Assembly: GCA_017165825.1 (NCBI GenBank)
Contig: CM029372.1
Location: 7,676,001-7,740,000 of the forward strand
DNA from: Hepsetus odoe
Lineage: Eukaryota > Chordata > Actinopteri > Characiformes > Hepsetidae
Length of the DNA: 64,000 nucleotides
Reading direction: 5' to 3'
Part shown: positions 1 to 15,400 of the stretch, one piece after another
Position numbering within the stretch: position 1 is the stretch's first letter
Layout: each line of letters starts with the position of its first letter
Notes under the pieces: generated by a model
The model's input: only the letters and a program-made list of their open reading frames with translations
What the model was told of the DNA's origin: nothing
Databases searched by the model: none
Position numbers and translations under genes: made by a program

Positions 1-687
1 TTACTTACCACTGAAGATATTCTATTCAAAGATGATGATTCTGACTTTAATGACACGCAGCTAGTCTATGTTCGAGTGGGAATTCTCTCAGGTAGCATTG
101 TTTCATCAGCAAACCCTTCACAACCCCTCTTCCGCTTCACACAGGCAGACCTAAGAGATGGAAATGTTCTGTTTGTTCATCATGGTGCTGATAGTGAACG
201 GTTCCAGCTTCAAGTGTCTGATGGATTGCACAAAACAACAGCTCTGCTCCAGGTACAGGCAGGTGAGCCATACCTGCATGTAGTCAATAACACCATGATT
301 GTAATGGATCATGGCAGCACCAAGACATTAAACACAAATCTTCTGGGCACGGAGTCCAACATGGACATTAGAAATCCTGCAGAAATTGTCTATGATGTAA
401 CCACTCCACCGAGTGATGGCAGGATCATAGTGAGTGGCATTGAGGCCAATCGGTTCACGCAAGAGGATCTTAGGAAAGGAGTGGTGTCATATGAACACAG
501 TGTTCATAGCCTGAAGTCCAAAGACTCATTCACCTTCAATGTACATGCAAAAGGAATCTCAGAGGAAGGCACATTCAGAATTAAGTTCTTCAAGCAAGGA
601 TACTTGTCTGAACCTCAGGTTACCTCCAATCACGTGATCATTGCATATGAAGGAGAGCATTCCATCATCGACTCATCTCATCTGAGG
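1..687 (+). CDS. cspg4: cspg4 visible exon 1 (internal; begins left of window)
   Basis: Frame 1 is open from the first base and reads as CSPG-repeat sequence, so the exon starts upstream of the window. It encodes parts of about two repeats, with RFTQADLRDGNVLFVHHG and RFTQEDLRKGVVSYEHS as the conserved repeat motifs. The donor is AGG|GTAAGA with GT at 688-689, leaving phase 0 after 229 codons. The 841-bp intron that follows contains nothing I recognise. Confidence 0.9.
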
Positions 688-3600
688 GTAAGAGCAGAAT
701 GAGGGCTGACTTAAGTGCACTTTAATTCTACTTATTTCAATACCCCTTGACTGGATTTTCATGAAATTCTCATTACTGGAAGATTAAAGTAATGGTGTGT
801 AATATTACTTACCTTTGATGTTATGTTTGAGATGTGAAACTAATAGTTCTACTTTTTTGCAATTGTGCAATTGGACAGAAGAAGATTTTTGACATAGACA
901 TGTGCTTGATATGTTTGACAACCTTATCAGTGTTGATTAGTTTCACACATGAAAGTGGGAGCAAGCAGGTCTTCTTTTAATCTCCTAAGGTGATAAATTG
1001 AAATTAATCAAGTAGAGAAAACTTCAACATCCTTTAACTTCAGCTTTAACATTCTGCCAACATACAGTCAAAAATATGAGTGCCTGCTTCACATCACAAC
1101 CATGAGAGTTTCCAAAGCCACAGTTTAACAGCTCTCACGCTACAAATGGTATAGCCATAAATCTGAAACCAAATACTACTGTGCTTTAACGTTGCAAAAT
1201 CGCATTTGCATGAGAATAGCTCAGTGTCTGCTATGATTTAAATCTGGTATGTGGTTGACCTTACCCTGCATGCACACTCCATAATTACATACTGCCTGGC
1301 TTCCATGCAAATTTATTAAAGATGGGGAACTCCTTGGCAGCTTTACTAGTCATATCTAAGATACTTTCTCCCAAACCTTTTAAGTTTGTAGTATTGGTAG
1401 TGGAGAATAAAAAAAGATCTCATTCACAATATCAATGCCTGCTTTCCCTGAAATCTACAATTACAGGTCAGAGTTGTGAATCATTCCAAACACTATCAGT
1501 CATTTCACATTTCTTGCTTCCTCTTAAGGTCGAGCAAACTGACATCTTGCCTACTGAGATGGTCTACAGCATTAAAGAACCCCCACTTCTTGGTCACGTG
1601 GTGAAAATGACAAATAGCTCTGAAGGCACAGCCACCTCCATCCTGGACTATATCCACTCCTTCACACAAGCGGATGTCAACATGGGCACAATATTGTATG
1701 TGTCAGCGTCACTGCTTGGTACAGATCGGTTCATTCTGGATGTTAGTAATGGCTTCATCATGGTGGAGGACCTGGAGGTGCAGGTGGACATCGTGCCCAG
1801 GCTCATCCCTATCCAGGTGGTCAACTTCACGCTGAGAGAAGGTGGAGCCGTGGCACTCTCAGAGGAGGTGCTCAATGTCACACACCCTTTCTACAGGTCC
1901 TTCAATATCGACTTCATCATGGAGGAAGCACCTCAACATGGAGAAATAAAATACCTGGACAAGGAGGAAGATGGACTCATCTCTTTTACCTGGGATGATG
2001 TGAGTACTGCCCTTTTACTGGTTACACAGTTTATACTATATATACAACCTTTTTAGGAGCTTCTTCATCTGACAGCAAAAGGGCTTTTTTAGCACTAATA
2101 TCACCTTTAATGTGTTACTTGTTATTTCTTATGACTGTTTGTAGTTGTCTGAAACAATATTCCTTCAAATATATTAATTGAACATAGTGTCCAAATGTTA
2201 TTTATAATGTTTATTTATCACATTTCATCTGATAGAGGCACTGGGTCTTTCCCAAACTAGTTCTCCTCATCTAACACCTTGTTATGAAGTGTAACAGCTG
2301 TGGAGTGAGAGGGTATAAATACAGTCGTGACCAAAAGTTTAGAGAATAACACAAGTATTGGTTTTCACAAAGTTTGCTGCTTCTGTGTTTTTAGATCCTT
2401 TTGTCTGATGTTTCTGTGGTAACTGCAGTATAATTACAAGCATTTCATAAGTTTCAAAAGCTTTTATTGACAATTACATTAAGTTTATGCAAAGAGTCAA
2501 TATTTGCAGCGTTTGCCCTTCTTTTTCAAGACCTCTGCAAATCACCCTGGCATGCTGTCAATCAACTTCTGGACCAAATCCTGACTAATGGAATCTATTC
2601 TTGCATAATCAATGCTTGTAGTTTGTCAGAATTTGTGGGTTTTGGTTTGTTCTCCCATCTCTTGAAGATTGAATAAAAAAGCAAACTTTGTAAAAATTAC
2701 TATTTTTACTATTACTATTTGTGTAATTCTCAAAACATTTGGCCATGGCTGTACATAGATACCTTGAAATGTCCTTGTTACTCTACATTGAACCAAAAAA
2801 GGCATTAAGGCATAGCTGTTTGGCATCCTGACTTGCATGACCAATTAATCGTTTACAAAAGACAAGAATAAGAGAGGAAGAAAAAAAGAAAAAAAATAGA
2901 ACCATGCTGACTAACCAAAATAAATGGACAATCATCAACCCATTATCTGTGCCAAACCAGGTTCATGGTTAAGGTAGAAAAACACCCTGGACAGGCCTCT
3001 AGTCCATCGTAAGGCAGACACACAGAAAAACCTGCTCACACCTACAAGGCAACTTAGCATCTCTAATCTGCCTGACATGTATTTCTTTGGATTGTGGGAG
3101 GAAACCTGAGCTCCCAGAAAAAAACCCACTCAGAAAAGGGGACACTCAGACAATACAGAACATTCTTGCTGAGGGACAACAGTGCTGAACACTGTGCCAC
3201 AGCGCCACCCAAATAATTAACATATGCTATGTAATAAACTGTCCCTTGTATTATTCACATGGTAAGCCTTCCATATGAACACTCCAGCGAGGGCTGAGTG
3301 CATAGGTCAAGGATATAGAAGACAAAAATCAGACTGGGATAAAACATCTATAGTTGACTTAAAGGCATGCTACTTTTGGGCAGCAGTGACCTAGTGGTCA
3401 GGGACTAGGCCCCAGGATCGGAAGGTTGTGGGTTTGAATCACAGATCAATAGGTTTCCCTGAGGTGCCCATGAGCAAGGTGCTGTCTTCATCACTGCTAC
3501 CCAGGTGCTGGATATAGCTGCCCCCTGCTGCACATGTGTGTGTGTAAGTGAAAAGCAGAGGTTGTGTTTCACTGTGTGCTGTGCCGTGCCAAAATGACAA

Positions 3601-4158
3601 ATAGTCACTTTCACTTGTATTTAATACTGCCATTAAAAGGCTACTGTTACTCACTCAAGCTTATTTAACAACTATTCACTAGCAACTGCTAAATGTTCAG
3701 CCTTTAGTGAGTGAGTGAGTGAATCAGTGAGTCAGTGAGCCAATGAGTCAGTGAGTGAGTGAGTTGTACCAAAACGCCTACTTGTGCATGCCTGCCTTAC
3801 TTGTCCTGCCCAATAAAGAAGAGGAAATAGTGGAGTATGTGTTTCTCATGTGTGTCCCATATTTGTTCTGTTCAAAAAAAGCCTAATTCCTATCACACCA
3901 CAAGAAACTGGGAGCCACTGAGAAGGTTTGTTGGTTTAATTAAAAAGACAAGAAGTGAAAACAGTCAGGCACTGAGACAAATAATTTTTCTCCCCAGTAT
4001 TAGCTGTATCATTTAAGCACAGCCAGGCATAAAATAGCATTTTCTGCATCTTATTTACAAGCTGTTCGTGGAATAAAAGCCATTGAGTCTGACTTTGATC
4101 AAACCAGTTCTTTGTACCTTCGAGCAGCAATGTTCTCTATGTTTGAATGAAGTCAATG

Positions 4159-4219
<61 letters not shown>

Positions 4220-7200
4220 TTTTCTTTCTCTCTTTTCTCTCTTTTGTTCCCTGAGATCTTAGTTCATTTGAATAGGCTTCGCAGGAGCAGTGTGTTGCAG
4301 TGGGAGCAGCATGTTGCTTTCTGTAGTGGTCCAGCTGTCTGCTAGTGGAAAAAGTGAGAGTAAAATGATTGAGGTCTGGTGGGAAAGTACTATGTATCAT
4401 GTGAGTGCAGCAGTGCTGAGCCTCAAGGAGGTGGTTAGACGCTGTTCTTATGGCTGCAGTGTGGGGCTTGGCCTCAGCTCATTCTCTGTTCAAGCACGGG
4501 TGGAAATTCTGATGGAGCTGCCCTGCTGCCCTAAGCCAAAATAAACTGGCCCATATATTCCTATAATAAAGAATCCACACAGTCTTTACTGAGCACTGCC
4601 AGACTTTGAAAGACCCCACTGTGAAGAAGGATCTGTGTTGCCTGAAGAACTGAACTGAGATCAGGAGCAGCGTTTTCTGTTGCCTACTGACAGTTACAGC
4701 TTTGCTCAATTGCTGGCGATTGGTACTGGAAACAAGGTAAATGGTCAGAATGAATGCTGTCAAGCCAGCCATCCTGAACAAACGCCATTTTCTAGTATGT
4801 TGAAAAACCAACATGCAATTTTTAGGTTAGCTAAGGCATAATTGCTTGTTGGTTTCAGGTGGGTCAGTGTAAAGCTCAGAATGGCGAGTCCACTTTCCAT
4901 GTAGTTGACAGTTTTACTCCACAGCAACAGTCAAACAGAAAACGAAGTCCATAGCCATTTTGTAGTGTTGCTAGACAGAGTATTCTTTTGGCAAAGTTGT
5001 TGGGTAGGGATTTATTTTCAAAAGCATAATATAGCTTTATAGAGCTGTTTTTATCATGCAGTGTGGCATAAAGGACCAGAAGTTAGCACGAATAAATTAT
5101 TACCATACTGAGAGTGAAAGCTGTAGACTGGCTTTGGAAAGGACAGATCCCAGAGAAGAATGGCCCTTAAATGAAAGATTTACTGTATCATGCTTTCATT
5201 ATCAGACATCATTGGGAGTTTCCACTCACCCATGTGGGGAACGGGGTGGTTCTTTGCTGTAGTTTGGCATGCGTGAACAATGGAGCAGGCACACAAAAGT
5301 CGCAGTAGTGTGTTACTCAGAAGTAAACAGGAGAGGCTCCCAGCATGCACGAGAAACAGTCAAATGAAGTCAAAATACACAGTAATCAAATATGTCTACA
5401 AGTGAAAGATTGCTTCTTGTAGAAAAGACTGGTCTGCCAGATAAACACCCTCGATCAGTGAACGCACTGAGCCATTCCATTCATGAAGTGGCGATCATCT
5501 GGAGGCCATTAAAATCTGCACATAGCAGTGTACTAGAGCTCACTCTTGTAGCTCATGCTTTGCAGCAGCCTGGAGGGGAAAGCAGGCTAACAGACCAGCA
5601 GTAAATGGCTGTGATAAACATATGTATACAGGTTTTGTCCCAGGGTTTTTACTTCTGCATGGGAGTGTTGAAAAGTACAACAGAATCACGCAAGAACGCA
5701 CACATCATATTGGAGCACAAGGCATTTAGGACAAATATAAATACATGAGGTATTAGTGTGGAAAGTGCATATCACTGGTGTGTAATTACTTTTTAATGCA
5801 TTTGCAATTCTCAGTAGTGTATTATGTTGCAGTATGTTTTGGACATGGTTGTTTGACCTGTGCATTATCTAGCCACAAAGTCAAATTTCTGGATCACCAA
5901 CTGATCAGCAACACAGTAATGCAGTATTTTCAAGTTATTAACCTAATTACGTAGGGATAGCATCTTATTTCTTTCTTGCCTGTAACAAGCAAAGAAAAAA
6001 ACTATGAAAACTGCTGCCAGTACTAAAATTTGGGTAAGAACTGTACTGGAAGGAGAAAATGTGGTCGGAAAAGACTTAAATGAGAATTCAATATCGATAT
6101 CGAATATTGATGTTTAATAGATAAAGTAAAAGCATTTCCACAAACAATGCAAGGAGAAGTCAAGGCATTGGGACTAAAACATGTCTTTTTAGCTTTAGGA
6201 AAACCATTTATTATTAAAGCTAATCTAAAAAATTAGCTCCTAATTTTGGGATCCTAACCCACAACCTTCCAACCCTGGGGCCTAGTCTCTAATCACTAGA
6301 CGGCCGCTACCCCAAATGTGGTCTGATGAGTTCAGATTTACCCTGTTTAGGGTAAGGAAGAGAGTCGGATGAAGTGATGCACCCATCATGCCTAGTGCCT
6401 ACCATATACTCCAGTAGAGGGTTGCTTCTAACCTAGCAATAAGGTCAGCTGACTACCTGAATATACTGAATAACCAGGTTTTTCTATTAATGGATTTTTC
6501 CTGATGGTAAGGAGCATGTTTCAAGATGACAATGCCAGATTCATCAGGTTTCAAATCAGGAATGAAAATGAATGCAACTCTGTTCAGAAATGAATGTTTT
6601 TCAGTTTTCAGTCAAAAGCAGTTATCATTGGTCCAACAAAATATATAAGATTTGACCAGGTCCTTAGGCCAGGTAGTGTATTTATTTTTGGCACTGTTTG
6701 AACAAAACCTTGGATTTCATTTATATCATTTATATTAATAAAACCCACAGGCCTTTTAAATTGTGAGAAATTTTCATGAGAAAGTCAGAAGAGGTGGTAC
6801 AGTGACTTTTTATCTGAAGATTTTGTTCCAGCAATGTTGATTAGCTTAATTGCACTCCTAATAATGGGAAATATAATCATGAAATATAATTAGGATAAAT
6901 AATATTACAATAACTGTTTTATTACATTTTTTCCATTTTTCAAAAGGAAGAAACCTTTTGCACAGTACTGGAAGAAGTAGTGACCAATTTTAGTCAAACA
7001 AAAGAATGGATAGAAACGGATATCAAATACAGTTTGCTGCAGTTAGTAGTTTTTTTTGTCACTAGCACAATTAATCTGTTTTAAGTGCAATTGTCACATA
7101 TGTATGCCTGTGCACATCTTAACACTGACCATTACCATTGTTGCATAGCAACAGGGAGATGCCTGGCCAAAGGCAGCCTCCAAAATAGGGCAGCGATTGC

Positions 7201-8210
7201 TTGTATGTGCCTCTTTCTGTTTTTTAGTTTTTCTTTTAAACATATAAAGGAAAAATCCATTGTCTTTTAAACATGTTGCGTTACAGTCCACTGCTACTAT
7301 ATTTGGGAAAGTGTGTGCATTTTACACACAAATTGTTGCGCCTAGAATCAAAATATAAACTGGCCTTTTTATCAACCATTTCAGGAATTTTTAACATTAT
7401 TGTTGTCATTGTGTCTCTTCCGGGCAGATATCATAATACATGTCATGGATATATCTTCAGATTTCATGATACTATGGATCTGCCACATTACCCACCCATA
7501 TATAACCTGTATTCACTGTTTCTCCACATGTTTAGGTGCAGCAAGGTTTGATCTACTACCTTCATGACAGCACAGAGACGACAGAGGACAGCCTCACACT
7601 CTCTGCTTCTGCCTTTGAGATCAACCGCCGCAGCAACCCAGTCACCATCAGCATCAGCATCCTCCCTGTTAATGATGAGCCGCCAAAGCTACAGCGCAAC
7701 ACGGGCCTGGAGGTACAACCTTAACGCTTTTCCATTTCTCACTGAGGCTCATTCCCATGGACCTCACAACCAAAGTGGCTTCTGTAGAATTAAAGAGTGT
7801 CTCAATGGCAAAGAGAGCCCATGAAACATGGCCTGAAAAACAACGGCTCTTTCTCCCCACTAATGCAGAGATGAGTGTGTTGTGTTTTTTTGGATCGCCT
7901 GTGGTCCACATCGCTTTGTAACTCATATTTTTTGGAAACCATGATTGTGACAGGAATTCGGCTTTTGGGATCTAAGAGCAGCCTGGCCAATCCGAGTCAC
8001 CATGACTATCCCACAAAATGTGAAATAATGATATGTCTTTTCCACATGTACAGACTGAATATTCTCTCTTTCTCTCTGTCTCTGTCTCTGTCGCTTCTCT
8101 CTCTCTCTCCAAAATTTTAGAATCCTTTTGTCAACCTCTTTCTTTCACTTAAAGGTTCTTCCTTAATTTTATATCTCTGTCCTACTCTTTCTGTTTTATT
8201 CCTTATAAAT

Positions 8211-8274
<64 letters not shown>

Positions 8275-11200
8275 TCTTTCTGATTTAAGGCAGGAAGCTG
8301 TAGTTTTGGTTGTCTGACCTGCAGCAGATGATCAGACATGATGAATAACATGGTGGTGACACAGATCCTGCCTAGTAGAACTCCAGCTGGCATTCATTAG
8401 AGATCTTCCCTCAAACACACACTCAGCAACCTCTCATTCTCCCTTACACACAGTCCCCATCACTTATACATTCACTGGACACCACGTGTCCGCTACGCAT
8501 TCTCGCACAAGACAAACGGCATATGCACCCATTCAGCAGGTCCTCACACACACTGCACATTCATCAGCATGTAGAGTCTCCTCACAGTAGAATCAAGCAT
8601 CTCAAAGGGGACAAAGCAGCCCAATCAGAGAGTGATTACTACTCGCTGTAATAGTGGCTTGTTAAGCCTCACTCAAACACAGCTCCCTCAGTAGGCTGAA
8701 ATTAAATTTGCCGCACAGCGTCAGATCAATGTTATATGTATTACACATTGATTATGAAGAAATATCAATTTCCTACACAATTTGGAGGATAATTGTGGTA
8801 TGAAATTGTACTGACTGATGCCTCAGGCCCACATGTAATAATGCTGCCACCAAGTGGTAGATGATAAGCACTCCACATGGTATATATTATGTTAGAAGAA
8901 GCAAATCTCCCCCATAGGCACTAGAGGGCATAACTGATATAAATGTACATGCACAGACCCTGGCAATCATGGCACGTTGCCCCTATGAATTACATAGAAT
9001 TCATATTACCACTGACTAGACATGAGGTAGGCAGGGTGAATACTTTGTACTTTAATGTGATATTGCACTTTGGCTATGGTGTTTAAATAAGCACATTCTC
9101 TGCACTCAAACATGAGTTGCGTGGAAATAGCTTCTCTAAAAGTTAATGGAATTGTAGACCTTGCTTATCTGGGCCACTGCTTCGTGAACTGAATTTCTCT
9201 GCCAGTCTTTTTTTTTTTTTTTCCATGGTTCTGTCTGGAGAGTGGTAGATGGAGGCAGCAGAGGGGAGCAAGGCTGAATAAATCGATATGACTCTTTCAC
9301 TGCACGCCTCTCTGTTCTCCCTACTGACTCCTGCTATTTAGGAAAGTCTTTCAGGAGATCTGCTCTGGCTCTTTCAATTAATGTTCCATTCAGCTCTGCA
9401 GCCATTATAGGTCCATTAGAGCCCACCAAGGCCTGAGCAATGCTCTTTATCTTCAGATAACACGCCAAGCTGCTACACTGCAAAACAATCAAACCCTTTT
9501 AGGGATTTCTTTTGTTCTTCTCTAGTTTTGCTTTGTTTTCCAATTGTATTTTTATGCCCCCCCTCCAACCCCCCACCCCCTTCCCCTGCCCCTTCTCTGC
9601 AGGTTCTGGCTGGTGAAGAATCAGAAATAACAAGCAGAGTCTTGAACACAGAAGATCCGGACACTCCACCCGACATGTTGCTGTATACAGTTGAATCAGC
9701 AATGAATGGAATGGTTGCTCTGAAAGAATCGCCTGATGTTAGAATTAATAGTTTCTCCCAAGCTCAGATTAACAACGGCGAGGTCATTTTTCTCCATAAA
9801 GGTACAGCTTTACAAAAATCACTGTGTTTCACAGGACAAAAAGAAGAGTGAAAAGATGGTGAATTAATGATCAGTAAGCTAGTGCCCCTGTCCACATGCA
9901 AAAGATGAAGAGTTTCAACCAATCAATCAACCATTACATATGAGGAAATAAGTAAAGAATTACATACATTTCTAATTTACTAAATTTAAGATCAGACATA
10001 AGAAACAAATCAATATTAAACCTAATATGTAGGCAGCTATAGTAGCAACATTTCAAATTTCAGTGAAGAGATTAAATTGAATCAACAATTGAATAACATG
10101 GTAAATCATCAAAGTGAATTAAATTGTAATAATGAAACAAATGCAATAACTAAATATACCATAATCAATTAACTCAGATCAGATAAAACACTTGCAGGCT
10201 GAATGGTTAGAAATGAAAAGTTTGTGAAATTGGTTGCATGACACCAGCAAGTGGGACTCACTGGTGCACTGTAGCTGACAGATACTTTCAATTTCATTAA
10301 ACAGTTTTGGTACTTGAAGTCACCAGTGCGATTTTTATCATTTTTAATTAAAGTATTGATGTGATATATAATGCCATATGGCCAGAAAGCAACTAAAAGT
10401 ATTAAATGTCAGTGTGTTTCCACTGTTTTTACAGCTGCCTATTTTTAAATTGCATCACTATCTTCAATAGCACATAATAATGTCACATCAGTAATCTTTT
10501 CACGGGAACTGGAATAAAGTTTTATTTCAATACAGTAGCATCGGTTTTTGTTAGAGCAGTAGGTCTGGTTTATATGCGTGCTGAAATGGTGTTAGATTAA
10601 ATAATTGTAGGTAACAACAGCTCTTTATGTTGATTAGTTAAAATATCGCCTCCATAGACAGTTTTTAATGAAAGGAATTATGCCAAATGGTTCATATTAT
10701 CATACTTTTTTTTTCACTTTTTATAAAATAAAAGTCTTACAATAGGACGTGCAAGATTTAACCTCAACAGTCTCTACTCATTAGCCATACAGTTATACAG
10801 TCCATACAAAGCTACAAAAAACAGTCCAATTTCAATTCTAAAAACTCACAAAAACCAATCCTCAAGTATGAATTCACCTGTTCAGTCTACAGCAGTTTAT
10901 TCCTTTTACAGCTTTTAAAGTTATACGATATGTTTCAACCTTTCAGAATGAGGTACAAAACAGAACATACTTAATGCGCATATTTTAGTGTTAAAGGCAT
11001 AGTAACAACCTATTTAATTGTGAGAGATAAAGAAATGTTATTTTAATTAATTGTGAGAGAAAAAGAAATGTAAATGAAAATTTTATCTGTTTTAAATGTT
11101 ATCGGGGCAGTGGTGGCCTAGTGGTTAGGGAGTTGCCCCAGTATCGGAAGATTGTGGGTTCGATTCCCCAGCAGTAGGTTGCCCTGAGGTACCCTTGAGC

Positions 11201-12357
11201 ATGGTACCGTCCCCGTCACTGCTCCCCAGAGCTTTCAATAGCTGCCCACTGCTGCACGGTGTTTGTGTGTATGGGTTAAATGCAGAGGTCCAATTTCATT
11301 GTGGTTCACTGTGTGCTGTGCTGTGACCTCGCAATGACAAGGGTTTTCACTTTTCATCTGTTTTTGATACATTAAATATAATATAAAATGTAATGTATAA
11401 CCCACAAATGGGTTTCAGGAGAACTCAAAGATGAGAAAACCTGTGTAATATTGTATAATATGGACTTCATTAAAGTCCGTAGTTATAACTTATGTAGTCT
11501 TAACCGTGACGTGTTTAAGTAATATTTCTGGATTGGCCTTCATCATAATTAGGCCACAAAATTCTGTTCATAGTTTTAAAAAAAGTGTTAATTGCGTGAA
11601 ACCATAGTTTTTTACATTAACAGGGTTTTTTAGGTTTTTTGAACATTAAAATAGGCTGATTAATTCTCTTTAATCAGCCTATAGGGGGTAGCGGTGGCCT
11701 AGTGTTTAGGCACCAGGCCCACAGATCGGAAAATCGTGGGTTCAAATCTCTAACCAGCAGGTTGCCCTGAGGTACCCTTGAGCAAGGTTCCATCCCCGTC
11801 TCTGCTCCCAGGTTGCTTTCAATAGCTGCCCCCTGCTACACGTTTGTGTGTGGGTTAAACGTCGAGGTGTCATTTCATTGTGGTTTACTGTGTGCTGTGC
11901 CGTGTACTCATAATGACAAGACTTTCACTTTTTTAAGAGAATTACTTCAGGGTATTGAGGAAAGCCATTCAGCAATGGATACATGCATGTTGTAAGCTCA
12001 TGTGATATGATTTGAAAATGATTTAGTCAAAACTATAGAAACTATTGCATCAACTCACTGGGAGGACGTACAGCTTCCTCAAGGACAAAGAAAGCTCAGA
12101 ATAGCTACAACTGAACATTTTCAGGGATTTTTTGACTAACAGAAGCTTTTTGTCCCATCAGGATTGGAGTCTGGAGGTTTCGGATTCACAGTGACAGATG
12201 GAGACCACACCTCTCCTCTCTACCATTTTGTCATCACTGCCAGACAGCTGACAATCTCTATGGAAGCTCAGGGCGAGCTCTTGCTTTTCCCAGGTGGGCT
12301 TCCACTCCTTCTCCACATTTAAAACCCAGCAGTCCCCAGGCAGTTTAAACACTTCTA

Positions 12358-12413
<56 letters not shown>

Positions 12414-15400
12414 TCTCCCTTTTTTTCAAGGAGGTCTAATAATGCTTCAAGCTACAGTTTATCTTGTAGAAAACAAAACAGTTTTGCTACCTAATGCAGG
12501 AAGAAAGAATATGTTTGTACCTCAATAAACAAATATTCCATGCAGTTATAAAATATGTATAGCAAGAATACATTTATCTAACTCGCTCATCTATCAGGTT
12601 CCAGGCGAGTGATCAGTCGTGATGTACTCCGGGCAGTGACGAGCGAGGATGGAGATGAGATCAGCTATTCTCTTCTGAGGCCTCCACGCCTAGGCCGACT
12701 CATCAAACCTAACCAGAGTGGACAGTTTGAGGAAGTTGCTAAATTCACGCAAACTGAGGTGACTTCATTTTAAGTGTGTTGTATTGTTTCAGTATTACAA
12801 ACTTTAGAAGCTTTAGAAGTTGTCATTGTATCAAGCACTCACCATGTTAAACCTCCTCCAACCACATGAGAGCAGCATTACACATGTAAGGAGCCTGCAA
12901 TGTCCATTAGAGGGCAGAAATAAGCCTTAATCTGGTCAAAGTCAGACCACTTCCAATTGGTCTCTAGTGTAGCAAATAGTCTTCAGACAGCCTCAGTAAT
13001 GAAGTGCATTCACATTTATTATATCTGTTTAATTTGAAAGTGGATGTCAGTCAAATATCTATGGTAGGATTCAATGTGTCCTGTCTGGGAATCTGCTCAG
13101 CACTAAAACGCTATAACAGTTTAGCAGCAGGAGTTCAGTTCAGGACAGAATGATCTCAGAGTGATGGCTCATTCCAGAGAGCAGTCCTTCAGTCCAGAGC
13201 AACAAAAATTCCTACTGTGACTCTGTGACTCTGTGGCCATCACAAACCACTCACAAGTTCCACTTTCACCTTATACTTAACTTTTTTTTAAGTCTATAAA
13301 GAAGGTCACAATAAACATATCGGTTAAAAATGAGTCATTGTCAAATAAACCTGTAGGTGATGTCACATCTGCAATGTCACAGGAATCATTATATCAGTAT
13401 GATGAACTAAAATATGAATGCATTAATTAATCATATATAAGCAATGTTTACTCACATGCTGTGGATCAGGGGGTGCAGTCATGATCTTCAAGCTTTACCA
13501 CCCTGCAGATCTAACATACCTGGTTCTTATATACAGAAAACCCATAAAGCCTTAATCACCTGGGTCAGGTATATCAGATTACCTTTGGAGCTAAATTCTG
13601 CAGGAGTCTGGTCTTCCTCCTGGATAAACAGAAATTGCTGTTTTTGAACGGCTAAAAACAGAGAGAAGTTGTCCATTCCAAAATGCAAGCCTAAATAGAA
13701 ACTAATATTAACTGATAATTAAACTGTTTAATAAATCAATTACCAAACCAATCTGACACAGAAAAGGTGCAAAAAGTGTTTGTCATTTGGTACTTTTACA
13801 AATCAAAATTTTGCAAACTACTACTCACAAATGAAGAATGACAGTTTGGCTTCAAATCTTTTGGATTCAAATGGCCAAATCACAGAAAATGTACTAATAT
13901 AGAGGAAAATATAAAGGAATATACATAAAACACATAGCTTAAGGGTCTTAAGGGTCTAAGTCTTGTCTAAGATAAATCGTCAATGTGGGTTCCGTACTGA
14001 AAATATTCTCTTTTATATATAAATATTTGAAGTTAAAGCTTTTTAATTTGCTGTGTTAACAATGTATATCTAGCTGTATATGTGGATCAAAATGTGCTCA
14101 GTTTTATTTGCTTACATATTTATTATCAGCTGGATGCCGGGGCTGTGTACTATGAGCACCAGATGCCCTCAGAGCCCTTCTGGGTAGTGAAAGACTCGGT
14201 TGAACTTGAGCTCTCATCACCACCAGCCGCTCGACTCAACCACACTCTTCCTGTCACCGTGTCATACTATGCCGCCAACCGTAACGTGTCTTCACAGCTG
14301 TGGAAGAACAAAGGTACCACAATGAGTCTGTCAAACATCCATCTGTCACATGTGATAATGTGCACCCTACTGTTTGCTGAACAAATGTGTGCCATTTTAT
14401 CCACTTATAGCTCTAAAATTATAAAGTTTTATATTTGGAAGCTGGAGTGTGAAAATGATACTATGCTATTTAAGCAGTGATGGGATATTTCTAATGTTTG
14501 CTTTTTGCTTGTATTAAGGTATGTCAGTGGTCCAGGGGCATTCTAAGCTGTTTGACGGTTCTATTCTGGATGCATCTAACCTGCTAGCTAGTCTGCCAGC
14601 AGAGAAGCGCACAGGGCAGGACATTGTTTTCGAGGTATGGCAATTCCCTGCACAAGGCCGGCTCTTACTTCGGGGTATCGATGTTGGCCCGGGGGCACCC
14701 TACTTCCTGCAAGATGACATCAACAGAGGGGTTTTGGAATACTCTCACGATGACTCAGGTGCATCCTCGGACAGCTTCGCTTTCCGTGTGTGGTTGAACC
14801 CCCATGGCCACAGGGCTACTCAGGCTGCTCCAGGAGCCGTGGTACTGGAGGAGATCTTCTTCATCTCCATCAGACGGAGAGACTCTAACCCTCCAAAGCT
14901 GGAACTCCTGGACCTGCTGTTGGAGGCCCAGCAAGGCTCTACCGTTGAACTGTCCACAAAGTTCCTCAATGCCACTGACCAAGACAGCCCACCAGATGAA
15001 GTCAGGTATACCATCTCAAAGAGTCCTACAAATGGGCATATCATCTATTCAGACACCAAAGACAGGATTCATCAGTTCACCCAAGAGGATGTGAACAAAC
15101 GGCGTGTGGCATTTGTGAGCGATGGCAACTTGTCAGATGGCTTTATGGAGTTCATTGTCTCTGATGGGAAGCATCAGACAGAACCACACACTTTGCACAT
15201 TGGAATCCTGGCTAAGAAGCTCAAACTGACCAAAGTGCAAGAGATTCAGGTGAAGCAGGGAGACGATGAAACTCCGATCACAGAGGCTATGCTGAAAGTG
15301 TCCACAGGGGGCATCAGAGAGGAGGAAGTGCTTTACAAGATCACCAATGTCCCAAAGTATGCATCAGTGATGGTGGACAGGCAGCCTACTTCTGCCTTTA

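Larger units (their letters stand above)
2000..7535 (+). other. cspg4 intron, 5.5 kb, repeat-rich
   Basis: It contains a Tc1-like deletion derivative (2322-2751), a dispersed-repeat fragment (2935-3211), a tRNA-type SINE (3378-3617), a GTGA-type minisatellite (3706-3765), a (CT)n array (4163-4217) and an antisense SINE fragment (6245-6313). The rest (4220-6240, 6320-7530) shows nothing recognisable. Confidence 0.7.
9802..12161 (+). other. cspg4 intron, 2.4 kb
   Basis: AT-rich and unremarkable to about 11100. It then holds two same-orientation SINE copies (11104-11356 and 11684-11934), with a perfect 13-bp hairpin directly before the second. Confidence 0.65.

Noticed and set aside
1322..1528. 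In-frame upstream extension of cspg4 visible exon 2
   Set aside because: The frame is open but reads unlike CSPG repeats. A good acceptor at 1528 joins in phase with the previous donor, so this part is intron.
11104..11180. Possible tRNA gene from A- and B-box-like sequences
   Set aside because: The boxes are the head of a dispersed SINE found about 15 times. There is no convincing cloverleaf or anticodon stem, and a SINE body follows.
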